Source: Akebia trifoliata
Taxonomy: Eukaryota; Streptophyta; Magnoliopsida; Ranunculales; Lardizabalaceae
Length of the DNA stretch: 64,000 nucleotides
Direction: 5' to 3'
Assembly: GCA_017979445.1 (NCBI GenBank)
Contig: CM030711.1
Span: 12,669,092 to 12,733,091 of the forward strand
The notes below the pieces were generated by a model, which worked only from the letters and a program-made list of their open reading frames with translations, was not told the DNA's origin and searched no databases. The position numbers were made by a program, and so were the translations under genes. Below are positions 11,961-22,600 of the stretch, one piece after another. The first letter of the stretch is position 1. The number at the start of each line of letters is the position of its first letter.

Positions 11961-12269
11961 TGATTATTAGGGTTATCTTAGGAATGTTATATCAACAAAG
12001 TCTTATAGAGATATAATATGCAATCTTGTTTTAATGATGACGAGCCTATAGGGAAAAGAGACAAGTTCAATTTGATGCAATAATGACAGAATGATTTAGA
12101 AAATGAGCAAATGAAGGATATTCCATATGCTTCAGCTATTAAGAGTTTGATGTATGCTCAAACTTATACTAGACCGAATATCAATTTTGTAATTGGAATG
12201 TTGGAAAGATATCAAAGTAATCTAGGAATAAATCATTAGAAAACTGTAAGAAAGTTATAAGATATCTAC

Positions 12270-12785
12270 AAGTGAAAAAGGATTATATGCTCACTTACAA
12301 AAAATCAGATCATCTTGAGATGATTGGATACTCAGATTCAGGTTTTACCGGATGTTCTGCTAAAAAAATCTACATTAGGTTTCCTATTTCTACTAGTAGG
12401 AGATATCTCATAGAGAAACGTGAAGTAGAGCATTACTGCTTCATCCACTATAAAGGTTGAATTCGCAGCATGCTTTAAGACCACGAATCATATTCTTTGG
12501 TTGCGGAATTTTATCTCAAGACTTAGGGTTGTTGACTCTATAACCAGGCCGCTGAAAATATATTGTGATAATACCACAACTGTATTTTTTTTTCTAAAAA
12601 TGAAAAGTACACAAACAGTACGAAACACATGGAAATCAAGTACTTGATAATCAGAGAAAGAGTTCAGAAATAATTAGTGTCAATAGAAAATATTAATATC
12701 ACTCAAATAATAGTTGATCCATTGACAAAGAGTTATCACCAAAAGTTTACAGAGAATATGTTATTAGGATGGGTCTTTTAAGAAA
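12270..12785 (+). pseudogene. copia RNase H remnant and 3' end of pol
   Basis: 12272-12460 encodes the RNase H start (IGYSDSGFTGCSAKK, normally GY.DSDWAG), and further on a segment resembling HTKHMEIKYLIIRERV and IVDPLTKSYHQKFTENM, the conserved C-terminus of copia RNase H. Frames shift between these pieces. About 450 bp of non-coding sequence follows before the 3' LTR. Confidence 0.85.
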
Positions 12786-13232
12786 ATTTTTTATGTATAT
12801 GGAATAGATTATTTTGAATTGGTATGTAATTGCCATTAATATTAGTACTAAATAAAAATTCATTTTTATTTATTTCTTGTTTCTAATTATATTATGTATA
12901 TTTCATTTGGATTTAAGTGATACAAGAAATGTCTTGACAAAGTAAGTAAAAGGGGCACAATTAAAATCTTATATCAGATAAGGTATTGATTGCATAGTAC
13001 ATAAAAGGAAGTATGACATAGATGACATATAACCACCATGAATCACATTAATATTTTATCAAAATATTGCATTAAGAAATCTAATTACATATTGGGAATA
13101 TTGATGATTTTAAAATTCGTGATCCGGTATAAAATATTTTCAATTATAGAATCCTAAAGTTAAGTCATAAATTTAAAATTATTTTTGAAACTCACTATTA
13201 GCACAATCGATCTAATGGGCCAAGTAAGAGAA

Positions 13233-13821
13233 TGTTAAACCCATATAATGTGTGACCTTATTAACCTTAGTCAAATTGACCTCCATGATTTTGTTTGCAA
13301 ATTGCACAAGGATTCTATAAAATAATATAATACCAATATTTTTTGAAATCCAATATAATTAGAATTCTATATTCTTTAAAGATTAGTAAGAGACCTTGAT
13401 GGATAGAAAACCTATTAAAAGAATTATTATAGGCCTTCAATCTTCATATATAAGAGGGGATCGATTAACCCATATTGAGTATGTTGAATATATAAAGATA
13501 AGTGGAAAAATAAAAAAATAAAAGAAGTGATATCCATCAAACACTAACCTAGTTGATCCACATAAGGAAAAAAGGGGAAGGTAAGTCAAGTAATAAAATG
13601 TATCAAATTCGATTGGGATTTTAAAGGTTACGAAGAACGTAGATTGAAGTACACACCTCCAAACACATTAAATCAAAAATTAAATTGCGATGGCACAAGG
13701 TAAGTAATCATACCCTGTTCTGATTTAACATAAATATGTATGTTTGAGATATGTGTTGATTGATTTCTATTAAGACAATGAAAGTCATGTTGAATGATTG
13801 AATGTTTAGATTTTTACAACA
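13233..13821 (+). repeat. 3' LTR of the copia element
   Basis: 589 bp, starts TGTTAAACCC and ends TTACAACA, the canonical TG..CA form. The purine-rich aagtaagagaa directly before it (13222-13232) is the likely polypurine tract. It is clearly but imperfectly alike to the 5' LTR, so the insertion is not recent. Confidence 0.9.
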
Positions 13822-15500
13822 GAAGAAGGCTTCTTGTTACCATCTGTACAGAAGAAAAGAGAAGAAGTCCTTCTATTATCATCTATAAAGAGAAAAAAAA
13901 AATAGACATTGAGGTTCTCTTGTTGTCGTCTATCCTCCTTGTTGCCAAGTTTGTTTTTTTTCTTTTTGGTAGCCTTCTTTAAGAGATAATGGAGAGACAG
14001 TGTTTGAGAAGTCCCTTGAGGACCTGAGAAAAAGTGCCCTTTATAGTTTTTATTTTTACTTTCTCTTTTTCTTTTTTTGCCTTTTTTGTTAAGATTATGT
14101 GTAGATTTCCTTTTTACCATATTTTTCTTTTCTTTGTTGCTTGTTTTGACCAAAAAAAAAAAGGATAGAAATCCTTTTCTTTTACTTTTCTTTACGTGGG
14201 GGAGTGATCCCATGCTTTTGTGCTTTCATTTTAATTTTGGTCTTGGCTTCTTTGACTGGTTGAAAACTTTGTTTTTCATTTCTTTGATTGGTTAGGATTT
14301 AATTGATTTGATCAATTTAAAGGTTTTTAAAATTGCTCCAAGGTTAAGTTGATAGATTGGATTAGTTAATTGATTTTGATTATAACTTAATTCATTGATT
14401 GATTAAGGATTGAACATTATTATTTGATTGGTTCGATTGGGCACAAGTTGGCTTCAGATAAAATTATGATCACATCATGTGTCATCGATTATGTTGACTA
14501 ATGTCGAGATTAATTGGTTGAATTCAAGATTGATTAGGTGATTTTAGTAATTAATTTAGAGGATGATTTGATTAATTTGATTGATTTGATTTGTGATCGA
14601 CTCATGAAATTTATTGATCTCAATTTATTTGACTCATGTAATTTTTTTTGACTTGTCGAATGTTTTAATCATTAAGTTTCAAGTCAATTTTTTTATTGTC
14701 ATTTTTTATTTCAGACTAAAGTTTCAATTTTTTTAAATCACAACTTAAATTTCATCATTTTATAAGATCAAGGGTTGTTGTTCCACATAATGGCTTTCGT
14801 CATTTTGTAGTCGATAGGTGTCATTTCACGTGGTGAAAATTTTCATTTTATGTAAAAAATTTATCATTTCATATGAAAATATTTGGTTTTTCTAAGTGTG
14901 GGAGTTTCTAAATTTCTCGATGTACATGAATATTCTCAAAAATTTATTTTCAGTCACATTTCCTAGGAATCAAGGTTTCTAAGTAAAAAATCGAATATCA
15001 AGGGGTCTTTTGATCATTTTTGCAATTCTTCATATTCATCAATTTTAATCTCATTAGTCTCGAAATCACATTTCAAAACTAATGAAGATATTTTGAAATT
15101 TTCATAGGTGTGGGACCCGGTGTTTTTGTCATTTTGTCAATTTTTTGAAATTTAACAAGCAGCTTCTTTCAATCTCAATGTGATTATTTATAATTCTTGA
15201 AGTCACATTTTTCTAGCGTTGCGAGGTCTCTAGGTTATCAAAATGTATCGTAAACCTAAGCGTGTGTACTTGCTAAATCAAGTGTATGATATAGTGATCT
15301 TAAGCATGCATAATTCTATATCGAGCGTGCCAAAGAATGAAAAGGGAAAATTATAAGGAATAGAAAGAAATAGAGGGAACTAGAAAAAGCCCTCTCAAAA
15401 GTTTTCGATTTTTTACATATTCTACACTCATTGTTAGGAATCTACAACAATCGAGTGATTGATTGTCAAATCGAATAGATGTAAAAATGGGGTGTCTATA
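13822..15500 (-). repeat. Tat-like gypsy LTR, upstream part (minus strand)
   Basis: On the minus strand it begins at 15500 with tatagacaccccatttttac, a degraded form of the TGTAGACACCCC start of this family. A TATA box on the minus strand (ctataaagggcac, about 14036-14048) lies where an LTR promoter is expected. 14755-15500 matches 60140-60665 at many phrases. The LTR continues on the far side of the copia insertion at 6461. The region 14290-14650 is rich in 'gattgatt' repeats and has no gene. Confidence 0.6.
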
Positions 15501-15945
15501 GCCATGACCAACTCCTTAAAATGAAGCCTTTAGATCTCTAAGAATTTTCGTCGAAAACCTTAATTTTGTTGCTTGACTTTTAATTCTTAATTGTATTCAA
15601 GGGTAATAATCTTGATTTTTTATGGATTATTGATGAACCACGATTCAATGAGGAAATACGAGAAGGAGATCGAGAGAGGATAAGAAAGAAGATAGTTTCA
15701 ATTGTGTTACATGGGCTGGACCAGGCCTATGTATATGGCTCATTCTCTTAAAGCACTCATATGAGAATGAAAGAATTGTGTGGGTGCGGCTCTCTTTTTC
15801 ACTTAAGAGAGTAAATCAGTAATATGTGATGATTCATTTTTTAGAGAATTTATTGATTTAATGGAGATATTTTCCAAATATAAAAGAAGTTTACCCTAAA
15901 AGAAATTTAGCTGATGAACACAGATTTCCTAACGATCTACTTTTA

Positions 15946-16136
15946 GGGTGTGTTTGATTGCATGGATTGTCATTTTTCATGGAAAATAATATCCGTGGGA
16001 AAATGGGCAGGTAGGAAAATGAAGCATTTACTTGACATTTGGATGAGGGTGGAAATCCATTTTCCATGGAAAAATCCAATCAACACATGGAAAATGGATT
16101 TCCACCCCCATTTTCCATGCGCGATCCAACACACCC
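15946..16136. mobile_element. Tourist-like (PIF/Harbinger) MITE, 191 bp
   Basis: Ends GGGTGTGTTTGATTGCATGG and, reverse-complemented, GGGTGTGTTGGATCGCGCATGG. An inner inverted pair (tttccatggaaaa / ccatttcc types) strengthens the hairpin. Flanks are TTA (15943-15945) and TGA (16137-16139), a 3-bp target duplication of the TWA kind with one change. It lies about 430 bp upstream of the ARID-HMG start codon. Confidence 0.7.
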
Positions 16137-16562
16137 TGAGGGAAATCTCTAAAACATCTATCATCTCAGCTATTTGTTTGAGTTTCAAAAATAAATGGGC
16201 TTTAGACGGTTAACAAAACCCATTAAGTTGGGCCTTCATTTCATGGGTCCTGGGATCCTAACCCATTAAGGTGGGCCTAAATTTCATGGGTCAGGGAATA
16301 TAATAAATAAATAAATAAAAGCCTAACGTGGCACCATATTGGCCGTGACTTTACAGCCCCTCGCGTGTAAAAAAACTCATCTTTACTTCAAAACTGAACG
16401 GAGGATTTTACCCAGATGTAACCTATATTACGTGCATGCATGCCACGTGTTTAATTACCCTCTCTACGGTACATATAAGGAGGCCCATTTCGAAAGTTTA
16501 CCACTTTCGTCTCCAACTCCAATTTTCAAAACCTTCGTCAAAACTGTGGGGTTTTTTCCAAA
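16137..16562 (+). promoter_or_regulatory. Proximal upstream region and leader of the ARID-HMG gene
   Basis: No gene. The 426 bp between the MITE and the start codon include a ccacgtgt G-box-like site at 16443-16450 and a short (AAAT)n run near 16303-16319. The transcription start cannot be located from sequence alone. Open frames here overlap each other in several registers and resemble nothing. Confidence 0.4.
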
Positions 16563-19500
16563 ATGCATGGGGAGAAGAAGACGGAATCCCCTATAAATAC
16601 GGGAATCGAACGTACGGATTGTTCCGATGAGAATCTCGAGGTTTACACCGATCAGAGTTTTGTCTCTTTGGTTCCCTTCACTGAGAATAATGAAGATGTA
16701 CAAGCTTCAAAGAACTCTGAGCCAAGTGAGTCAATGTTGGAGAATTCGAAGCTTTTCTTTCAGAAACTCAGTGAGTTCCACCAATCGTCCGGGCTGAGTC
16801 TTGCGTGAGTTGTGATCCCTGAACTCGGTTGTGTGTTTATTTTAGACTTTAGAGAGTTTCCATTGCCACACCAAGTGTGTGCTAAAATTCTTTGGAGATT
16901 TATATAACTGGGGTGCATTAGCAAAAGTTAGTGTGGCAATAGAATCTCTCTTACCTTATTTGGATTTTTTTTTTTTTTTTTTTAAGTTTAATAAGTTTGA
17001 CAAAATGGGCCCAATTTGATGGATCTTAATTGCAGAGTTAGCGTGGTGGGCACAGTCGTGGATTTACATATGCTCTACAAAGAAGTGTCGATGAGAGGAG
17101 GATTCATACAAGTAATTTTTGTTTTTGTTTTTTTCCTTTTTTTTTTTTTTAACTAAATTGCCGCTTTTTCGTTCATATATTTGATGTCGATTCTTATATG
17201 ATTATTTCTTTTAGTGTTATATATGATAAATTTGGGGGTCCAACTCAAAACCAATTGGCAATGAGTGGAGATGCCCAAGAACTTATTAGGAGAGAAACAA
17301 GGCAATTTGTATCCAATATGAGACTAAACTCAACACGCCCCCACACGTTTGGGCCGGAGTCGGCCGAAGCACGTGGAGATATGAACTGGGTGACGTGGAG
17401 ATATGAAAGGCCCACTCTGATACCATGATAAATTTGGGGGTCCAACTCAAAACCAATCGACAATGAGTAGAGAGGCCTAAGAACTTATTAGGAGAGAAAC
17501 AAGGCAATTTGTATCCAATGTGGGACTAAACTCAACAATATAAATGGGATTTGGGGATCCACATATTCATCCAAAAACAAATTTGATGAATATCAATTAA
17601 ATAAGAAAAAAAATGCATCACAATCAAAAACTTAAACCAGAACGAGATATCTCACAAATTATAATTCAATAATACTGAATAACCATATTCCAATTCTCTT
17701 AGCCTTTAGTGCAATGGTCATTAAACAAAACTAATGTGGAGAATCCAACTTTGAAAACACCCTTATATTTTCCTCAATATTTTGGATACCTCCTTGGAAA
17801 TGCCACGTGTAATCCAAAGGAGAGGGTTCTACCAAAGTTTTGAAGGGGGTGGTCATGTGGAGCTCTAACCCAAAGCAAAATCATAAAAATCTGTCCTTGT
17901 ATATCCCAAAGAAACGGATCTATGGTTCTGTGAAGAGAGCGTACAAAAAAGGGGGTCAAATTATCATGACTCTTTTATAAAATGAAAACTTTGGACTCCA
18001 CATTTTAGCAAAAAGGAACCATGGGGCCTCTATTAAAATATCCAACATTTTGTTCATGGATATACCTATGGTTTTTTTTTTTTTTCTGACTTATTGTGCT
18101 TCTTTGCTATTTTCATTTTAGAATTTGGCTTGGTTATGGCTAGATAACTCTAGAAAATAGAATGGAGAATTAAATTGAGGGTGATTTAAAGATACCCCTC
18201 CACCCCCTGTGTTTTTAAACTGATAATATGCCTGCCTTGACATTCATCTTCTCTAATAGGCTAATGAAAATGACCTAGTTTCCCTCATCAAACCTATAAC
18301 CAAAATTCTTGCTTTTTCTTCCAAAAACAAGTCATCTTTAAGTTAGAAATTATTTGGAACATTATTAGACTATTGAGTTTTATCTAGTTGGTTTTTATCT
18401 TTTAACAAATTCATGCAATTATAATTTCAGGTCACTAAGGATGAAAGATGGTCTGAAGTTGCATCTGTGTTAAACTTCGCAAGCAGATCTCCAAAACCTT
18501 ATTTCCAACTTCGAGACCTTTATAGGAATCTTATTTACCAGTTTGAGCTAATCTACTTTTTTCGATCATGTGGAAAGCCAGCTACACTTCCAGGTTTATA
18601 AACCCCTTCAATTAATCAAACAAAACATGAATTTCAAAGTTCAATTTGAATTTGTGCAATGCAATTCAAGCGATTACTTTTGATGGCCTATTTGGATTTG
18701 TTTATTAATTTTAAAATTTTTTTATAAGAACCAAAAACCAGGCACCAATTTTTCAGATTAGACCCTTAGAATCTTTGAACAGAGAGGACCATTTGTACAT
18801 CAAGGCATTGATTTTCGGAGTGATCATTTTAAGAGTAATGTTGGTCTAAAGATTGTCCTTCTTAGGTGTCATGAAGACACGTAGACACGATCTAGCTCTA
18901 CATGCCAACCCCAAATAGGTGTCATAGGGTGTATAATGTTGATGATGACTCCAAGAACATTTTAATTATTCAGGTCTACCTTTTTGACAATTTTTGTGAT
19001 TCAATTAGCAGCGTTACCTGGAAATAAAGATAATTGAGCAATTTTCCTTCTTTAATTACTTGATCTGATTTCATTTTCTTATATCTTACTCCACAGTTTA
19101 TACTTCCAGTAACGGAGACTGCCCTACAATGAAAAGGACCAATATTTGCCAATTGTCTAGAGGTATGGGTTATCTTTTCAATTTAGCAATATCATTAAGA
19201 GAGCTGTTGTTGCCACACCAACTTTTACTAGTGACACCCCCAACATGTGTGCTAATCTGTGGTGATTTACATATGAATTGGGGTGGTAATAGCAAAAGTT
19301 GGTGCGGTAATAGAATCTCTCTTAGTTAAAGATCCTGATTCTTTGATCAATAACTCCCAACCCATTTCAATTATAACTATTGGAAATCAAGAAAGAAAGA
19401 AAAAAAATCAGTTTAATGTTTGTCATTTGTAATTGCAATTGAGACTCCCTTTCTTTCCTCACCAAATATCACATTTTGAAAAGTGACTGATACTCTTCTC

Positions 19501-20657
19501 CAGCACTAAAACACTTTATAAGAAGGTAAATGATACGGTGGACACAAGTAGGGAACACTGTTGTAGGTATAATTGAAACCGAATTTAACATTGGTTATCT
19601 TATAACAGTCATGGTCGGCTCGGAGAAGCTCAATGGTTCACTTTATCACCTCAAAGACTCTGTTGGAAAGCAGCTTGCTGTCGTCCCTACTCTAATGGAT
19701 CGTGTGGGCTTGGAGGATTCTAAATCAGAACCAATGGGTATGCGAGTTAGCGTAGAATCTACTACACAACAACCAATTGTGAGATCCACCTCAAAAGCCG
19801 AGGCCAAACTTGAACCAAGTATAGGACCATCACTAAAAGAGGTGAAGAAGAAGGACCGTGAAGCTCCCTTGGGAATGAGAAGTGCGTATCAGATCTTCCT
19901 CGGCAAGGAGTGTGATCGGTTAAAGAAGATGCATGGAGAAAGTTTGGGTAGGAACGTACGTCAAATGGTGATAGATAAATGGAAATGTTTGTCTGAGAGC
20001 GATCGAATGGTAACCTACGTTGAGCTTTTCTCCTTTTCTATTTCCCCTTTATTACCATAACATACTAAGAAGATTTAAAAAAATCCTATTTGTTAACCTC
20101 GGAAACACTCTCTAGTTGGCAAATTTTAGTTTATGAGAGTCAAAAGAAACTAGATGGTTTTCATTTAAAGTGATCTCCTAAATACCCAAAAGTTGACCTA
20201 ATGAGATGATGGTTATAGGTTATCAAATGAGGTTGGTTTCGACCAAATAAGTTACATGCACCCAATGGCAGGCCCTGTTCAAATTACGGGTCGTCCTCCC
20301 TGGTTATAACAGTGATGCATGTTTGACAACATCCTTGATTTTTACTTTCTTTTTTTGAAGCCATACATTGAAGACAGCCGGAAGGACAAGGAACGGTTTA
20401 ACCAAGAAATGAATGCTTACAAGAAGCGTAAAAACATGCAGATTGGCAAGACTAAGTACACGATTTACAATTCAGGTGCAAGTGTGCATGACTTCAAGAA
20501 TGACTACCATGTCTCATTGCAAATCGAAGAAACTGATAAGTCTGGCATTCCTGATGAATCAATGGTTAATATTGCTGTTGAACTGATGGAAAAGGCGCGG
20601 CAGCTTGACGCCACATTGCAGATCGATCTGGACAATGACTTTTTGTCGGTACTTTGA
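16563..20657 (+). CDS. ARID and HMG-box DNA-binding protein (plant HMGB9/10/11/15 type), six exons
   Basis: A nuclear DNA-binding protein combining an ARID/BRIGHT domain and an HMG box, a pairing known from plant HMGB9/10/11/15 proteins (some act in pollen-expressed transcription). Exons: 16563-16804, 17036-17111, 18431-18593, 19097-19162, 19552-20009 (or from 19549), 20361-20657; total 1302 nt, 433 residues, all phases fit with GT..AG borders. ARID spans about residues 60-152 (LFFQKLSEFH, VVDLHMLYKEVSMRGG, ERWSEVASVLNF, LIYQFELIYFF). A conserved linker block follows (VVGIIETEFNIGYLITVMVGSEKL), then the HMG box at about 285-360 (GMRSAYQIFLGKECDRLK, WKCLSESDRM, YIEDSRKDKERFNQEMNAY). The exon 5 acceptor is the weak point: two AGs 3 bp apart keep the frame, and the pyrimidine tract is poor. 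Introns 1, 2 and 4 hold miniature elements. Confidence 0.88.
16852..16950 (+). mobile_element. MITE family M1, copy 1 (ARID-HMG intron 1)
   Basis: 99 bp with ends GAGAGTTTCCATTGCCACAC and, reverse-complemented, GAGATTCTATTGCCACAC. It is flanked by TTA on both sides (16849-16851, 16951-16953), which fits a PIF/Harbinger-type 3-bp duplication. Shares ends and part of its interior (gtgtgctaa..tct..ggagattta) with copies at 19198-19321 and 52162-52274, all in the same orientation. Confidence 0.8.
17224..17537 (-). mobile_element. TRIM (terminal-repeat retrotransposon in miniature), 314 bp, in ARID-HMG intron 2
   Basis: Two 112-bp direct repeats (17224-17335, 17426-17537) differ at 7 positions, about 94% identical. 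On the minus strand each begins TGTTGAGTTTAG and ends TTTATCA. Next to the minus-strand 5' repeat lies TGGTATCAGAGTGGG (PBS, 17416-17425 and beyond), and next to the 3' repeat a polypurine tract, gtgtgggggcg (complement of 17336-17346). Perfect 5-bp TSD ATATA at 17219-17223 and 17538-17542. The internal region is only 90 bp and non-coding, so it depends on another element's enzymes. Fits the TRIM class well. Confidence 0.93.
19198..19321 (+). mobile_element. MITE family M1, copy 2 (ARID-HMG intron 4)
   Basis: About 124 bp, starts AGAGAGCTGTTGTTGCCACACC and ends ggtgcggtaatagaatctctc; flanked by TTA at 19195-19197 and 19322-19324. It begins only ~35 bp after the exon 4 donor. Same orientation as copy 1 and with a slightly longer interior. 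Confidence 0.8.
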
Positions 20658-21179
20658 TGTATCCATCTGAATGATCAATGGGCTTCAAAGCTTTTGCTGG
20701 TGTGGTTTGTGTACATATCCTTTTCAGTAGATGTATAAATGATCTTCTGATGATCTTTTTGTGTCAAACTTTGAAGTAACAGATGGCTATAGATTTATCA
20801 CGTGCTGCTTTAAATTTTGTGTACATGTTGAACATATACCTCATGTTTTGAGGCAGTAGCAATACATGGCATAATAGACCTTGCTCAACCCCTCCATGTC
20901 TTATTTTCTGTTCTTAATTTCTCTCCCCTTCTTTTTCTTATAGTTCAATGTTAGAAATATATGGGAATGGCACCGATAAGCCCTATTTAATGATGTATAA
21001 ATGAGGTAGTATTAGTAGATGAGATTAGACAAGATGTTAAGTTGAGGTAGTATTTATTAAATGAGATTAGACATGGAAGCAACATACACGATTTAATGAT
21101 GTATAAATGAGATAGTATTAGTAGATGAGATTAGACAAGGATGTTTAGGTGAGGTAGTATTAGACATGGAGGCAACATA
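20658..21179. other. 3' flank of ARID-HMG gene with a ~105-bp tandem repeat
   Basis: 20658-20987 is presumably 3' UTR and flank with no recognisable gene. From 20988 to 21178 a unit containing 'atgatgtataaatgag.tagtattagtagatgagattagacaa' and '..gaggtagtatt..attagacatggaggcaac' occurs twice, the second copy shortened. Copia-like coding remnants start immediately after. Confidence 0.55.
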
Positions 21180-21484
21180 AAATTATGAAAGATTGATTTT
21201 GAGTTCAAGGACTTCAGAATAAATGAAACTATGGAAGAGTGTATGTAGTATGTGCAAAGAGTTGGTAATTGGTTAAAGTCTGTGAGTGTTGATACCTTGA
21301 TTTGGGTTCAAAAATCATATCGACCAACGAAACAAAAAAAAAAAAACATTTTAAATTTGATAACTAACACCGATGGAGAGGAATACTAGTAAAATGTAAA
21401 TGGTTAGGAAATACAAGATTATGAGACAATATGTATATATAATATGACCCACACAACATATATCAGTTGTCATGACATCTTGAG

Positions 21485-21736
21485 TTGGAAGTTAAACGTC
21501 AATGTACAATGACTAATAGTGTCGTTTTCATTATTAAATCTGATGAACGTAAGAATTTTAGATTCAAACACAAGTCAAATAAAAGAATTCAGACTAGTGA
21601 TCTTACGCCTAAGAAGAATCAAAATTTCAAACACCAAAGAGGAAAATGTGGTGAAAAGAAAGACAAGTCAAAGATGGCATGCCATAAGTATAAGAAATTA
21701 GGATATTTTGCTTGTGAATGCACTAAGCTGAAGTAG
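21485..21736 (+). pseudogene. copia gag C-terminus with zinc knuckle (second element)
   Basis: Lysine-rich, with CHKYKKLGYFACEC near the end: a CCHC knuckle in which the second Cys and the His have become Tyr (normal pattern C-x2-C-x4-H-x4-C). The stop directly after KLK and further stops downstream show decay. About 83 residues are open. Confidence 0.7.
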
Positions 21737-22319
21737 GTAAAAACTAATTCTAATACCCCTTATCATTACTTTATTTGCATAGAAGTGCTTATTGCTTATT
21801 CTTGTGATCTTTGATTGGATTGTAAATTATGGAGTAATCAAACATATTGCAAGAGAATAAAATAGGGTCCGTAGAGTTTCGTCGAGTCCCGCATGGTAAC
21901 ATGAAGATATTCATGAAAAACAGTTCTAGTGGAGACATACCAACTATGGATACGCACAAGATGCACACTATTACTTTACAATGTTTTTCATGCGCTAGGA
22001 GTTCGACGTAGTTTACTTTCAGTTGCATCGCTATTAAATTTAAGTTTTGATTTCCATTTTTCATTAAAGACAATTAGTATTTTTTTGGATTCGATTATTT
22101 ATGGATACACTTTTGTTTCAAATGATTTGTTTAAATTAAATGTTAATTATGGTAATTTAAACCCCCTGATGCTTATTCGATTTTCAATAGTATTGTTTCT
22201 GATTCTATAAAATGACATGCTAGATTATGTCATATTAGGTAAAATAGGATGTATAAACTAGCGATGGATGGGTTATTGGATCCATTTTCATAAATCGATC
22301 TTCTATTCTATAAACATTG

Positions 22320-22600
22320 TCTAGTTAGAAAGTCGAGTAAGAAATCATTTTGAAAGACGGTACGTGTGTTAATTCCCTTAGAGCTAGTCCATTCTAACAT
22401 TTGTGGACAACTTAATGTGAGGACACGCCATTGGACTGGTGAGATCGATGATGGCGCAAGTAAATCTTCTTATTTCTTATTGGAGAGATGCATTTTTTTA
22501 CTCCAACCCACATTCTCAATAGGGTACTCTCCAAATATGTTCCATCAATCCCTTATGAATTATGGATAGGTAAAAAAACCCAATTTGGGTCTTCTACATC
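22320..22600 (+). pseudogene. copia integrase with internal deletion
   Basis: The translation has LIPLELVHSNICGQLNVRTRH, the start of a copia integrase core (P-LELVHSDICGP pattern). About 60 bp later it reaches PTFSIGYSPNMFHQSLMNYG, which matches the far end of the integrase domain (NRVPSK..PYELW pattern). Around 350-400 bp of normal integrase sequence is therefore missing. Confidence 0.7.

Larger units (their letters stand above)
6462..13821 (+). mobile_element. Ty1/copia retrotransposon, 7.36 kb, degenerate, with both LTRs
   Basis: Two ~589-bp LTRs (6462-7049, 13233-13821) flank, in order, a primer binding site, gag, protease, integrase, reverse transcriptase and RNase H remnants, the copia order (integrase before RT). 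The flanking 5-mers are GGAGA (6457-6461) and GAAGA (13822-13826), a likely TSD with one change. All genes are broken by stops and frameshifts, so it is not autonomous now. An internal tandem duplication doubles part of the integrase. The element splits an older Tat-like LTR. Confidence 0.9.

Noticed and set aside
13806..14213. 135-codon minus-strand Lys-rich frame
   Set aside because: Crosses the copia 3' LTR end into unrelated LTR sequence; a low-complexity artefact.
16339..16703. Overlapping open frames on both strands before the ARID-HMG start
   Set aside because: They overlap in several registers, do not match any family, and only the frame from 16563 joins the ARID domain.
19504..19525. 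22-nt microexon in the ARID-HMG gene
   Set aside because: It would need a 41-nt following intron, below the usual plant minimum, and the alternative acceptor keeps the frame without it.
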